Origin: Pseudoalteromonas nigrifaciens
GTDB lineage: Bacteria; Pseudomonadota; Gammaproteobacteria; Enterobacterales; Alteromonadaceae
Direction: 5' to 3'
Length of the DNA: 64,000 bases
NCBI RefSeq assembly: GCF_002221505.1
Contig: NZ_CP011036.1
Span: 2,480,001 to 2,544,000 of the forward strand
Made by a program: the position numbers and the translations under genes. The notes under the pieces were generated by a model. It saw nothing but the letters and a program-made list of their open reading frames with translations. It did not search any database and was not told the DNA's origin. Positions 10,528 to 20,454 of this stretch are shown here, in pieces. The number at the start of each line of letters is the position of its first letter. Position 1 is the stretch's first letter.

Positions 10528-11304
10528 TTAGTTTTTTAATGCAGGAATACCGCTATGAAATTTAAAGTCGGTATCGGGCGTTGCAATGAGCTCACGTTCT
10601 TTTTCTGCAAAAAACTGCACTCGCTCGGTAATATCAAAGTCGGCAATTTCTTGCGCCAGCGTTAAATAATCTTGATAATGTCGCGCTTCTGAGCGCAATA
10701 GCGATATATAAAAGTCACCTAAACGTTTATCTACATGCGGAGCAAGCTTAGCAAAACGCTCACACGATCGCGCCTCAATGTAAGCACCCACTATAAGCTT
10801 ATCGACCAGAGCATCTGGCTCAAAGGTTTTTACATTGCGCAGCATACCTTTAGCATAACGACATGGGGTAATACTTCTATATTCAACACCGTACTCGTCC
10901 ATAATTTCTAATACTTGATAAAAATGATGCAACTCTTCTTTTATTAGCATCACCATTTTATCGATTAACTCTTGCCCATACGGCGAGTTAGATTTAGGAA
11001 TAATAGCCTTGGTAAGCTTATTTTTAGCCGCTAAGTCACGCCAATTGCCTTCACGTTTATAAATTAATGTTTCAAACGGTTTTAGCCACTCAAGCAGAGC
11101 GTCGCTACTTTCTTTATCCACCGCATACTTACGAATTAAAAACATCGCTGATTGCGCTGCTTTTAATTCACATATCAAATGGTCGATTAATATAATCGAT
11201 AAATTTTCTTTTTTTATCGCTTCATCAACCCACTGCTGTGGGGTTTCGCATTTTAAAAAACTTAAAATTGGCGCTAATAATTGTTGCGTAGACACTTTTT
11301 GCAT
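10528..11304 (-). CDS. miaE: tRNA-(ms2io6A)-hydroxylase MiaE
   Basis: MiaE is a diiron monooxygenase that hydroxylates the isopentenyl side chain of ms2i6A37 in tRNA. Family landmarks are IDHLICELKAAQ (about 40-51), EELHHFYQVLEIM (about 123-135) and EARSCERFAKLAP (about 176-188). SEARHYQDYL near 205 provides the last of the E/H iron ligands. The 258-residue length fits. The enzyme is absent from E. coli but known in Salmonella and many marine gammaproteobacteria. It is a single gene on the minus strand. Confidence 0.93.
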   Translation of the reverse strand: MQKVSTQQLLAPILSFLKCETPQQWVDEAIKKENLSIILIDHLICELKAAQSAMFLIRKYAVDKESSDALLEWLKPFETLIYKREGNWRDLAAKNKLTKAIIPKSNSPYGQELIDKMVMLIKEELHHFYQVLEIMDEYGVEYRSITPCRYAKGMLRNVKTFEPDALVDKLIVGAYIEARSCERFAKLAPHVDKRLGDFYISLLRSEARHYQDYLTLAQEIADFDITERVQFFAEKERELIATPDTDFKFHSGIPALKN

Positions 11305-11518
11305 ATCTCAGTATAACTTTAAACTTAATAACGATTTTACCATGAAACCTTTTTAAAAGATCACCACGGCCTACTTTTACATGGGTATCATTTACAACTT
11401 CAAAATGTTAATACAATGTTGCCTTGACTTTGTATTGCAAGTGAACCATAACTGTATAGTGACTGTATAAAAATAAAACAGTAAAAAACTAATAAGTTAC
11501 TTTTATGGAGTAAACACT

Positions 11519-12118
11519 ATGATACTAAACCACCTATGGGGGCTTTACGCTCACCCACTTGAAGAATGGCAAACAATTGATAACCGCCATGAAAGCCTAA
11601 CTTATAGCCTCTCGCATATTGTGTTGATAGCGCTGTTTCCCTCGGTTATGGGGTACTATTCATCGGTATATTTAGGATGGAGCATAGGTACAGGAAACCC
11701 CGTATTTTTAACCCATGACAGTGCACTACTTATTGCAATTGCAATGTATGTGGCGCTAATTGCGGGTATATTTGCTTTGGCTTATTTAGCCCACTGGATG
11801 GGAGTAACCTTTGGTGCTCAGCCCACTTTCACTCAAGCTCTCGAACTAGCAGCTTATACTGCAACCCCGGTGTTTATGTCGGCACTAGCTGCTTTTTTAC
11901 CGCACTTATGGTTTGTGGTGTGCGTAGGCATGGTTGCTTTGGCTTACTCGGTTTATTTACTTTATACCGGTGTGCCAATATTAATGCATATACCAGAAGA
12001 ACGAGGCTTTATTTACGCAAGCTCTGTAGTAACTTGTGGCTTAATTTTACTGGTTATTATTTTAGCGGTTACCGCTATGCTATGGACTAATGGAATAGTG
12101 AGCCCCATGTTTACATAA
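11519..12118 (+). CDS. Yip1-family integral membrane protein
   Basis: The 199-residue protein has about five hydrophobic helices. The N-terminal LWGLYAHPLEEWQTI motif, with a conserved 'P..W' before the first membrane span, is typical of bacterial Yip1/DUF1282 proteins. The family's biochemical role is not settled. The ATG follows GGAG with suitable spacing. It is convergent with intron copy 2, whose 3' end lies 44 bp beyond the stop. Confidence 0.8.
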   Translation: MILNHLWGLYAHPLEEWQTIDNRHESLTYSLSHIVLIALFPSVMGYYSSVYLGWSIGTGNPVFLTHDSALLIAIAMYVALIAGIFALAYLAHWMGVTFGAQPTFTQALELAAYTATPVFMSALAAFLPHLWFVVCVGMVALAYSVYLLYTGVPILMHIPEERGFIYASSVVTCGLILLVIILAVTAMLWTNGIVSPMFT

Positions 12119-12162
12119 GCACTGCACCGCGTTGGAGTAAAAGTATTTGTGCTTTTTTGCAC

Positions 12163-14264
12163 ATCGAGTAGGGTGAGGCTTTTGCCTCATCCCTCTCACA
12201 GAACCGTACGTACGGGCCTCGTATACGGCTCCTGTATTCTTCTATCCCTTCGGCTTATTTTCTAAACGCCGATTGAGCAAGCCATCCTGTACTTACTTTT
12301 TCCATTGAATATAAACCTTGCTCCTCAAACCATTGGTTTGGCATCGCTACATTCGATAATGGACTTAGAGAGTTTCGCCATGAGTTCATTTTGATGAACT
12401 TAAATGGCGGCTTTTTCCCTAATTGTTTTAGTCGCTTATGCAACCTCGCTGGGTTTTTCCACAACCTTAACTGAATTGCCCTTAATCGTCGTCTCACCCA
12501 CCTTGCCAACAAATTTAGCACTCGTTTACAATTGGCTATACTGAAATAATTTACAAAGCCGCGCACCACTGGATTGAGTCTTTTTATTACTTCAATTAAG
12601 TTCATGCCACTATTTCGCTTTGTTAATCGTTTAACTCTTTGTTTAAAGCCTTTGAGTTTTGTGGCTTGGATACGCGTCCAATTACTGCCTATCTCCACTC
12701 CCAAAAATTTTACGCCTTCACTACTATGCGCTATGTGCGTTTTCTTTTCGTTGACTGTTAACTTTAAGCCTTTTTCGAGTATCTGAGTCGCTACTGTGAG
12801 TGCATTCTTGGCTGCTTTTTCTGTGCAGCATAAGATCAATATGTCGTCGGCGTACCTCACTATTCTGTGATTTCGCTTTTTCATTTCTTGATCAAATGCA
12901 TCTAGGTAGATATTCGCCAACAGTGGACTGATAACACCACCTTGTGGACTTCCTAGCTCACTCGCTTCCCAATTATTGCCTATCATTACTCCGCTTTTTA
13001 AAAACTGTTTGAGCAGTTTTAAGATGCTACCGTCTGTCACTTTGCTTTTGACGCTGCTTATGATCAAGTCGTGATCGAGTAGGTCAAAACACTTCGACAG
13101 ATCCATATCAACCACCCACTCACGGTGATATTTACGAATAAATACCGTGGCTTTGCTGATGGCGTCATGACAACTTCGTTTCGGCCTGTACCCATAACTT
13201 GATGGGTGAAAGTCGATGTCGAAGAGCGGTTGGAGAATGTTCAATAGTGTTTGTTGTACTATGCGGTCGCGAACTGTTGGAATTCCCAGCAGTCTCACAC
13301 CACCATCATCTTTCGGTATTTCTATCCGTTTGACTGGCTGTGCGCGATACTGCTTGCTTTGCAGTTCACCTTGCAGTTGTTTCAAGTTTTCTTCTAAATT
13401 CAAGGCGAACGCGGCTATGGACTGCCTATCTATTCCGGCCGCTCCTTTCGCTGCTTTCACTTTTTTGAATCCCTTGTACAGGTTATTAATATCTAATAAT
13501 TGCCCATACAAGCTGTAGTAAACTGTCATCAATTGCCTTTGCTTACGGTATGTCTGTCGTTTCACATTGATGTATAGTGGTGTTCTTCATGAGGACATTA
13601 GGTGTGCTAGCCGAATGGCAATCTGCCTAAGTGGTCGCTCATTACTCCCATGCTCGGCCTTCAGTTCTCAGCGTCCACATTCCTGCTTAGCCGTCATCTC
13701 TTGCCTATTTCCGTCGAAATACATGTGAGCCTATACGTCGATACTCCTGATTTTCATACACTTAAAGAATACTTCCCCCCTTCGCAATCAATTAAAACTT
13801 TTGATTAAAATTGACCCTATCAAACATTCTGTTGATAGTCGGCTTGGTTTTGTCCTCCACACCATTACTGGCTTTCATCGGCCTAGCCTTACTCACTACT
13901 ACGGGTTCATCTGCCACCTCACACCGACGTTAAACCTTGGGTTTCCCCTTGAGTTTAGGCCACTTATTTACACTAAGTTTAGATGCCAGGCTTCCCCAGT
14001 TACTGCACTGGCTCCCTGTTAGAAATCCCACCCTCAAGCACAGTATTGGTCTGACTAAGTATAGGGCGTTGCGCTATTTTGCACGCTGACCCACCAATAC
14101 TGCCGAAACAGGTTACGGTTAGTTGTGTACCTCTAACTTCTTATGGCTTCCTTCAGACCCCACCGTTGGCCAGTGACGCCCTTGCCATTCAGATTATCTT
14201 CCCCTTAGTCAGGGTAATAAGGCATCTTTCAGCCTATCGGGTTTGCCAGCTTCGCTGGGCAAAC
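12163..14264 (-). mobile_element. Group II (IIC-like) intron, copy 2, complete
   Basis: The ~2.1-kb element begins (minus strand) GTTTGCCC directly after the purF terminator T-tract and ends ...CCTACTCGAT at 12163. Domain V is visible at about 12187-12227 (minus strand) as GAGCCGTATACG ... CGTACGGTTC, the catalytic hairpin pattern. Domain VI follows, with the arms TGAGGC/GCCTCA. One RT/maturase ORF without an endonuclease domain fits class C. It is essentially identical to copy 1 over the shared 1737 bases, so at least one of the copies moved recently. The exact ends are inferred from intron consensus and copy comparison. Confidence 0.9.
12255..13565 (-). CDS. ltrA: Group II intron reverse transcriptase/maturase, copy 2, full length
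   Basis: The 436-residue protein starts at GTG. Reverse transcriptase blocks are present: the GSPQGGVISPLLANIYL block at about 205-221 and YADD at 238-241. The X/maturase domain follows at about 310-400 (NPVVRGFVNYFSIANCKRVL region) with a short basic tail. No HNH endonuclease domain is seen, as expected for class C introns, which use terminator-stem or single-stranded targets. It is encoded in domain IV of the intron and is intact, so the element may still be active. Confidence 0.95.
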   Translation of the reverse strand: MKRQTYRKQRQLMTVYYSLYGQLLDINNLYKGFKKVKAAKGAAGIDRQSIAAFALNLEENLKQLQGELQSKQYRAQPVKRIEIPKDDGGVRLLGIPTVRDRIVQQTLLNILQPLFDIDFHPSSYGYRPKRSCHDAISKATVFIRKYHREWVVDMDLSKCFDLLDHDLIISSVKSKVTDGSILKLLKQFLKSGVMIGNNWEASELGSPQGGVISPLLANIYLDAFDQEMKKRNHRIVRYADDILILCCTEKAAKNALTVATQILEKGLKLTVNEKKTHIAHSSEGVKFLGVEIGSNWTRIQATKLKGFKQRVKRLTKRNSGMNLIEVIKRLNPVVRGFVNYFSIANCKRVLNLLARWVRRRLRAIQLRLWKNPARLHKRLKQLGKKPPFKFIKMNSWRNSLSPLSNVAMPNQWFEEQGLYSMEKVSTGWLAQSAFRK

Positions 14265-14266
14265 AA

Positions 14267-14294
14267 AAAAAAGGAGCTAATTAGCTCCTTTTTT
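14267..14294 (-). terminator. purF Rho-independent terminator, intron target
   Basis: The perfect palindrome AAAAAAGGAGCTAA/TTAGCTCCTTTTTT follows the purF stop. The intron starts at the end of its T-tract. The stem core GGAGC/GCTCC is shared with the clpX terminator used by copy 1. Confidence 0.9.
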
Positions 14295-14313
14295 ATTTAA
14301 ATATTTTTAACGA

Positions 14314-15840
14314 TTAGTCTGATTCGTTTTCATCTTGATTATGAATCTCTAACCCTGCAGACATCGCATTTTCGCGAGTACTTTTTGCAGAGTCATTACG
14401 CATTTTATCAATACGATTTAAGTAATCTTGATCAATGTCGCCAGTTATATATTGGCCATCGAATACTGATGTTTCAAATTTAGTGATTTCAGGGTTTTCT
14501 TTGCCAACCGCTGCAATCAAATCTTTTAATGACTGAAAAATCAAACCGTCAGAACCAATACTTGCATTAATATCTTCCACTTCACGGCCATGAGCAATCA
14601 GCTCGGCTGCAGATGGCATATCAATACCGTACACATTAGGAAAACGTATTTCAGGAGCAGCTGATGCAAAATAAACGTTTTTAGCACCCGACTCTCTAGC
14701 CATTTCAACTATTTGCGCTGAGGTAGTACCACGCACAATTGAGTCATCAACCAGTAATACGTTTTTACCTTTAAACTCACGATCTATGGCATTTAACTTT
14801 TGACGCACTGATTTTTTACGTAACTCTTGGCCGGGCATAATAAATGTGCGACCAATGTAACGGTTTTTAACAAAACCTTGGCGGTAAGGTAAATCAAGAA
14901 CACGGGCTATTTCGAGCGCAATATCACACGATGTTTCAGGAATAGGAATAACCACATCAATGTCTTTATCAGCCCACTCACGTGCTATTTTTTCACCCAA
15001 TTTAGTTCCCATATTTACCCGTGCTGCATAAACAGACATACGGTCAATGGTTGAATCGGGGCGAGCAAAATAAACAAACTCAAAAATACATGGTGAATAA
15101 GATACTTTATCTGCACAGCTTAACGAGTGAAATTCACCGTTTTCGGTTACATAAATGGCTTCACCTGGTGCTACATCACGAATAAATTCAAAACCATCTT
15201 GTTTTAGTGCAACACTTTCTGAAGCAAACATGTATTCGGTGCCTTTTGCGCTTTCGCGTTTACCAAATACCAATGGACGAATACCATTAGGGTCACGAAA
15301 CGCCACCACACCGTGGCCAATAATCATCGCGATAGCAGCATAGCCGCCATTCACTTTGTTATTTACTTCGGTAATAGCGGTAAAAATATCTTCTGCGCCA
15401 AGCTGTAGCTTGTTTGATTTACTTAACTCATGCGCAAGAATATTAAGCAATATTTCTGAGTCAGAGGTGGTGTTTACATGGCGTCGTGCTTCTGAAAACA
15501 ATTGCTCTTTTAACTCTTCTGCATTCGTTAGGTTGCCATTATGTGCTAATGCAATACCAAAAGGAGAGTTTACATAAAATGGCTGCGCTTCTGATGAGCT
15601 TGACGAGCCTGCTGTTGGGTAACGAACATGGCCTATGCCAATTGTTCCCTGCAATCGTTTCATATGGCGAGTGTGAAATACATCTCTCACTAAACCATTT
15701 GCTTTGCGTAAGCTAAACGTATTGTTGTCAATGGTAATAATACCCGCGGCGTCTTGGCCGCGATGCTGCAAAACAGTTAAGCCATCATAAATCGCCTGAT
15801 TAACTGGCGATGTTCCGACTATTCCAACGATACCACACAT
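14314..15840 (-). CDS. purF: Amidophosphoribosyltransferase
   Basis: PurF makes 5-phosphoribosylamine from PRPP and glutamine, the first committed step of purine synthesis. It is an Ntn-type glutamine amidotransferase with nucleophile Cys2 (MCGIVGI) after Met removal. The PRPP-binding loop [14 protein letters not shown] is at about 360-373. The length of 508 residues fits. It lies 18 bp behind cvpA, as in E. coli, and is probably co-transcribed with it. Confidence 0.98.
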   Translation of the reverse strand: MCGIVGIVGTSPVNQAIYDGLTVLQHRGQDAAGIITIDNNTFSLRKANGLVRDVFHTRHMKRLQGTIGIGHVRYPTAGSSSSSEAQPFYVNSPFGIALAHNGNLTNAEELKEQLFSEARRHVNTTSDSEILLNILAHELSKSNKLQLGAEDIFTAITEVNNKVNGGYAAIAMIIGHGVVAFRDPNGIRPLVFGKRESAKGTEYMFASESVALKQDGFEFIRDVAPGEAIYVTENGEFHSLSCADKVSYSPCIFEFVYFARPDSTIDRMSVYAARVNMGTKLGEKIAREWADKDIDVVIPIPETSCDIALEIARVLDLPYRQGFVKNRYIGRTFIMPGQELRKKSVRQKLNAIDREFKGKNVLLVDDSIVRGTTSAQIVEMARESGAKNVYFASAAPEIRFPNVYGIDMPSAAELIAHGREVEDINASIGSDGLIFQSLKDLIAAVGKENPEITKFETSVFDGQYITGDIDQDYLNRIDKMRNDSAKSTRENAMSAGLEIHNQDENESD

Positions 15841-15858
15841 GTAATTTATCCTCGCCGA

Positions 15859-16353
15859 TTAACGGTTTACTGAATTTAAAAAGCTTGAGTTGTTTTCAAT
15901 GTATGAAAAAAACCATTCAACAACAAAGCCAAATTCCGGAATCAAAATAGAGTTGCCCCACCAATGCGTATTAGGCGCACCTGTAAAAGCATCAAGAAAG
16001 AAGAGTAACGCGCTCACGACCAACACGCCTCGAAGAGCACCAAACACTATGCCAAAAACACGGTCGGTGCCTGATAAACCAGTACGCTGTACTAATTCAC
16101 CTAAAATGTAGTTTAGTAAACCGCCCAACAATAGCGTCACAAAGAATAATATGGCTATGGCCGCTGCATTTCTTAAAAGGGGTTCAGAAATGGTAGTTAG
16201 GAAGGAAGCTAAATATTGATAGAACAAGCTAGAGATGATAAAAGCGCCAGCCCATACAGCTAATGACATAGCTTCTTTAACAAAGCCGCGTATTAAACCG
16301 ATGACGGTAGATAGTGCAATAATGCCAAGAATGGCGTAATCAACCCAGATCAT
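15859..16353 (-). CDS. cvpA: CvpA family inner-membrane protein
   Basis: CvpA is an integral membrane protein needed for colicin V export in E. coli and for envelope stress resistance in other enterics; its molecular job is unclear. The ~164-residue protein has four hydrophobic segments. I chose the ATG at 16353 because the protein then begins [10 protein letters not shown], matching the family start MVWIDYAI. The upstream TTG at 16362 would add only three residues. It is the first gene of cvpA-purF, separated from dedD by a terminator. Confidence 0.9.
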   Translation of the reverse strand: MIWVDYAILGIIALSTVIGLIRGFVKEAMSLAVWAGAFIISSLFYQYLASFLTTISEPLLRNAAAIAILFFVTLLLGGLLNYILGELVQRTGLSGTDRVFGIVFGALRGVLVVSALLFFLDAFTGAPNTHWWGNSILIPEFGFVVEWFFSYIENNSSFLNSVNR

Positions 16354-16513
16354 AAGAACCAATTAGTCGCTAATTTGGGGCGCATTCTATACCTAAACAT
16401 CGTTAATATGCAAGTTTAAGCGGGAGATAACTGGTTGCCCAAAACAGTAAATTTTAACCTTAATTAAAATAGTTTTGACCAACATATGAGAAGTGTAATA
16501 CGACTAATAAAAA

Positions 16514-16541
16514 CACCTAACCTTGCACACAAGGCTAGGTG
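16514..16541 (-). terminator. dedD/folC operon terminator
   Basis: On the minus strand CACCTAGCCTT and AAGGTTAGGTG pair (one G-T pair) around a short loop and are followed by TTTTTA, just past the dedD stop. The hairpin separates accD-folC-dedD from cvpA-purF. Confidence 0.85.
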
Positions 16542-16548
16542 CAATACG

Positions 16549-17178
16549 TTACTTGGTTACTTCAAATTGCGTTATTTTACCATTGAGCTTAGTTAGCTCT
16601 TTAAGTGCTGGTAATTGCTTTTGTAACTCATTTTTATTAAGCGATGGGCCAACAAATACTTTAGTTAATGTACCGTTTGGCGTTTTTACTGGCTTAGTAA
16701 AGGTTTTGAACCCTTTAGCTTGCAGCTTTGCTTGCAGCGCTTTTACGTTTGCGGCATGAGAAAAACTACCTAATTGAATGACATAAGCCATGCTGGTTAG
16801 GTTCTCATTGTTTTGGCGTGGCTTGATTGATTGTACCGGCGCAGCTGCTTGTGGTTGAGCTTTAGGCGCTATTAGCGCCTCTACCACTTTAGCTTCTGAT
16901 GTATAGTCACTTTGAGCAATATTAGCTTGTTGTTCAAAAGCGATATCATCTGCTTGAATGTCTTCTATCTCATCTTGTTGCAACGAGTCTGCCCCGGCTA
17001 CGTTTTCATCAATTTCTTGCTGCAGATCGATTGTTTTGAACTCAGAGCGTTCTGGAATCGCTTTAAAGCCTTCTTTATAGTGCACTTTTTCACCATCAAG
17101 TATGTTAGGTATAAACACAATTGCTGCTATTACCACGATACTTGTTCCGACTAAGCGATTTATAAAACTTGAGTTCAC
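16549..17178 (-). CDS. dedD: SPOR-domain cell division protein DedD-like
   Basis: The 209-residue protein has a short cytoplasmic N-terminus and one membrane helix (about 8-26, IVVIAAIVFIP region). A polar Q/A-rich periplasmic linker and a C-terminal SPOR domain (about 130-205, starting MAYVIQLGSFS) follow. SPOR domains bind denuded peptidoglycan at the septum. The position between folC and cvpA is that of E. coli dedD. The start is GTG, with GAGAGAA upstream. Confidence 0.9.
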   Translation of the reverse strand: MNSSFINRLVGTSIVVIAAIVFIPNILDGEKVHYKEGFKAIPERSEFKTIDLQQEIDENVAGADSLQQDEIEDIQADDIAFEQQANIAQSDYTSEAKVVEALIAPKAQPQAAAPVQSIKPRQNNENLTSMAYVIQLGSFSHAANVKALQAKLQAKGFKTFTKPVKTPNGTLTKVFVGPSLNKNELQKQLPALKELTKLNGKITQFEVTK

Positions 17179-17189
17179 CGATATTCTCT

Positions 17190-18455
17190 CTATTTTTTAA
17201 AGTAATCAATAGCGCCAGCAACGGTAAAAAATGAACCAAAAACAATCAAAACTGTGTCGTTTTGTTGTGTTGGCAAAATTACATCGAGTGCTGCTGCTAC
17301 GCTATTATAACTATGCTTAATATCATTATGCGGTATGCTTTGTAGCGCATTTTGTAAGTTGCTAGCGCTATCACCACGAGGGCCATTTAAACTCGCTAAC
17401 GACCATTGATCAACTAAATGGCTTACTTCTTTAAGCACACCTGCTTTATCTTTATCAGCAAGCATAGCGACTAATGCATGAATTTTAAAGCCTTTATCTT
17501 TGTAGCTTAGTAATTTACTTGCTAAATATCGAGCCGATTCAGGATTATGCGCTACATCGGTATATACCAAGGGTTGGTCGCTTAACTGCTCAAAACGCCC
17601 TTCCACAACCAGGTTTGCTAAACAGGCTTTGATCACCGACTCACTCGGGAGTAAATTTAACACACTTAGCGTGGTTAACGCTGTTGCTGCATTTTGACTA
17701 GGAATTGCTGGTTTAGCTAATTCAAGGTTGTACTGTTGGTATTGCCAGCTAAAGGTATCTGCGTGTTCTTTAAATATAAAGTCACTCCCTGATAAAACCA
17801 TCTTGGCATTTATTTCATCGCCATAATCAGTCATGGTATGGGGAATATTTAAATCGCCAATAATAGCCGGCGTATTTTCACGAAAAATACCCGCTTTGTC
17901 ATAAGCAACGAGTTCGCGCGTATCACCTAAGTATTCTTTGTGATCTAAATCGATAGTGGTAATAACACTCGCAAAAGGCGTAACAATATTAGTGGCGTCA
18001 TAACGCCCGCCTAAACCTACCTCTAAGAGTACGTAGTCAACCTCACAGCGCTTAAAAATTGCCAGCGCAGCCAAGGTGCCATATTCAAAATAAGTGAGTG
18101 CGGTATCTTTGCGCCCTTGTTCTAGTAAATGAAAGGCATCAACATGATACTGATCGCTAAGCTCTTGCCCATTTACCCGTACACGTTCGTTATAGTGCGT
18201 TAAATGTGGTGAAGCATACGTACCTACGCTAAGGCCTTGCGCTAAAAGTAACGACTCTAGGCAGCGTGCTGTGGTGCCTTTACCATTGGTACCGGCAATC
18301 AAAATAATTTTACTTGAGGTGTTTAATAGCCCAATGTTATTAGCAACACTGGCAACGCGTTCTAGCCCCATTGCAATATTTGCAGGGTGAACACTTTCTA
18401 AATAAAAAAGCCAATCATCAAGGCTTGATGATTGGCTAGGAATTGTTTTTGTCAT
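17190..18455 (-). CDS. folC: Bifunctional folylpolyglutamate/dihydrofolate synthase
   Basis: FolC adds L-glutamate to dihydropteroate and to reduced folates using ATP. The Mur-ligase-type P-loop IAGTNGKGTTARCLE is at about 53-67. VLLEVGLGGRYDATN (about 141-155) and the Mur-ligase C-terminal domain with DVAHNPES (about 300) are intact. It is 421 residues long. It lies 25 bp behind accD and 11 bp before dedD, so these three form one operon. Confidence 0.97.
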   Translation of the reverse strand: MTKTIPSQSSSLDDWLFYLESVHPANIAMGLERVASVANNIGLLNTSSKIILIAGTNGKGTTARCLESLLLAQGLSVGTYASPHLTHYNERVRVNGQELSDQYHVDAFHLLEQGRKDTALTYFEYGTLAALAIFKRCEVDYVLLEVGLGGRYDATNIVTPFASVITTIDLDHKEYLGDTRELVAYDKAGIFRENTPAIIGDLNIPHTMTDYGDEINAKMVLSGSDFIFKEHADTFSWQYQQYNLELAKPAIPSQNAATALTTLSVLNLLPSESVIKACLANLVVEGRFEQLSDQPLVYTDVAHNPESARYLASKLLSYKDKGFKIHALVAMLADKDKAGVLKEVSHLVDQWSLASLNGPRGDSASNLQNALQSIPHNDIKHSYNSVAAALDVILPTQQNDTVLIVFGSFFTVAGAIDYFKK

Positions 18456-18480
18456 AGCGTTAGATCAATAAAGCTTAAAT

Positions 18481-19356
18481 TTACGCTACTCTATGCTCTT
18501 GCTCAGTAGAAGGCAAGTTCATAAACTTAGCCAAAATGCGTGCCAATGTATCGCGCATTTCACGACGGTCAATAATCATGTCTATTGCACCGTGTTCAAG
18601 CAAGAATTCACTACGCTGAAAACCTTCAGGGAGTGTTTCACGCACTGTCTGCTCAATAACACGCGGCCCTGCAAAACCAATTAATGCTTTTGGCTCGCCT
18701 ACGTTAATGTCGCCCAACATAGCAAGCGATGCAGAAACACCGCCCATTGTTGGATCAGTCATAACTGAAATAAATGGTAAGCCTTTTTCTGTCATTTTAG
18801 CAAGCGCGGCACTGGTTTTAGCCATTTGCATTAATGAAATAAGTGCTTCTTGCATACGTGCGCCGCCAGAAGCCGAAAAACAAATAAGTGGCATATTATG
18901 CTCTAAGCATTGATCAACAGCGTCAACAAAACGTGCACCTACTACCGATGCCATTGAACCGCCCATAAATGAGAATTCAAATGCTACAGCAGCTACAGGA
19001 ATACCTTTTAAATGTCCCTTCATTGCCACAAGCGCGTCTTTTTCACCACTTGATTTTTGCGCCGCTGTAATACGGTCAGAGTATTTTTTTGAGTCTCTAA
19101 ATTTAAGCACATCTTTAGGTTCGTGCTGTGTACCAAGTTCTACACGGTCACCTTCATCTAAAAAATACTCAAGGCGCTTACGCCCACTAATACGCATATG
19201 ATGATCGCACTTAGGACATACATTCAATGCTTTTTCTAATTCGGCTTTATACAAAATAGAATCACACGATGTACACTTAGCCCAAACACCTTCTGGAATT
19301 TCTTTACGACCTGATGCTTTTGTCGTTTTAGGTAAGATTTTTTCTAGCCAACTCAT
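18481..19356 (-). CDS. accD: Acetyl-CoA carboxylase carboxyltransferase subunit beta
   Basis: AccD pairs with AccA to move carboxyl from biotin to acetyl-CoA, giving malonyl-CoA for fatty acid synthesis. The N-terminal zinc ribbon has cysteines at 28, 31, 47 and 50. The crotonase-like carboxyltransferase core follows, with the SGGARMQE motif. I start at the ATG at 19356 ([10 protein letters not shown], 291 residues) because it matches the family start and follows AAGAGAG; an in-frame upstream start would add 18 unrelated residues. It heads accD-folC-dedD. Confidence 0.96.
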
Positions 19357-19510
19357 TTGCAACTCTCTTAATGCTGTTCTGTGTCGCGAGCTTGCATGCT
19401 TATCATGCAAACAAATTTTCTCAATTAAAACATGAATTACACTAACACGGTATCAAAAACTGGTCTTAGTAGTTGCCAGCGCTTAGATTAAACAGTTAAA
19501 AACCACCTAA

Positions 19511-20305
19511 TTAAATACTAATATCTGGTAAAAACAAAGGTCCTAATGGCGTTTTAGGTATGTTAAATTGTTCAGGATAATCAACATCTACCAGGTATAA
19601 ACCGGCAGCTTTAGCGGTTGCACTTGCCTTTGCTCGCTCTTTTAAATCTAGCAATTCTTTTAGCCAAACAGGTTGTTGTTTATGTAAGCCTATATCCATT
19701 AAACAACCCGTTATATTACGTACCATATGATGTAAAAAAGCATTGGCTTTAATATCTATAATAACGTAACTGCCTTGGCGCTGTACCGATAAATGCTGAA
19801 TTGTTCTAATAGCAGTATTTGCTTGGCAGTGAATAGCGCGGAACGACGTAAAGTCGTATTTACCTATTAAATACTGACACGCTTCTTGCATTTTAGTTTC
19901 ATCAAGCGTGTGATGAAAGTGCGTAACACCTTCGTTTAATACCGCACCACGAAGTGGGTTATTATAAATAACATAACGATAACGGCGTGCTGTAGCACTA
20001 AAACGAGCATGAAAATCATCAGCCACTGGCTGAGCAAAACGAATAGCAATATCTTTTGGCAACAATGTATTCATGCCTAAAGTAAATGCCACCATATCGC
20101 GTGGTGCATCTGTATCAAAGTGCACAACTTGCCCGGTACCATGCACACCGGCATCGGTACGCCCTGCGCATACAATTGCAACCGGATGATTACAAATACG
20201 CGATAACGCTGTTTCTACTTCTTGTTGTACGCTGTTTACGTGTGATTGTCGTTGCCAACCACTATAGCGTGCGCCGTTGTATTCAACTCCAAGTGCTACT
20301 CGCAT
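19511..20305 (-). CDS. truA: tRNA pseudouridine(38-40) synthase
   Basis: TruA converts uridines 38-40 in the anticodon arm to pseudouridine. The catalytic aspartate is Asp51 in [17 protein letters not shown]. The 264-residue length fits. It lies between fimV and accD in conserved gammaproteobacterial order, with about 155 bp before accD in which accD may have its own promoter. Confidence 0.97.
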   Translation of the reverse strand: MRVALGVEYNGARYSGWQRQSHVNSVQQEVETALSRICNHPVAIVCAGRTDAGVHGTGQVVHFDTDAPRDMVAFTLGMNTLLPKDIAIRFAQPVADDFHARFSATARRYRYVIYNNPLRGAVLNEGVTHFHHTLDETKMQEACQYLIGKYDFTSFRAIHCQANTAIRTIQHLSVQRQGSYVIIDIKANAFLHHMVRNITGCLMDIGLHKQQPVWLKELLDLKERAKASATAKAAGLYLVDVDYPEQFNIPKTPLGPLFLPDISI

Positions 20306-20404
20306 AATTACTGCTTTACCTACTGTGCTAATGAACGGGGCATTTTATGCTATCTAGCGATGCAATAAAAGCAGCTGCGCTATAATCAAACCTATCCCGA
20401 TTAA

Positions 20405-20437
20405 AAAAGCCCGTAATTAGTAAAATTACGGGCTTTA
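20405..20437 (-). terminator. fimV terminator
   Basis: The perfect stem AAAGCCCGTAATT / AATTACGGGCTTT lies just past the fimV stop codon on the minus strand, followed by T residues. Confidence 0.88.
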
Positions 20438-20454
20438 AATTTATGCTCTTTATT

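Noticed and set aside
11440..11490. LexA-like CTGTAT...ACAG before the Yip1 gene
   Set aside because: The CTG and CAG halves are 13 bases apart, not 10, so it does not fit a LexA box.
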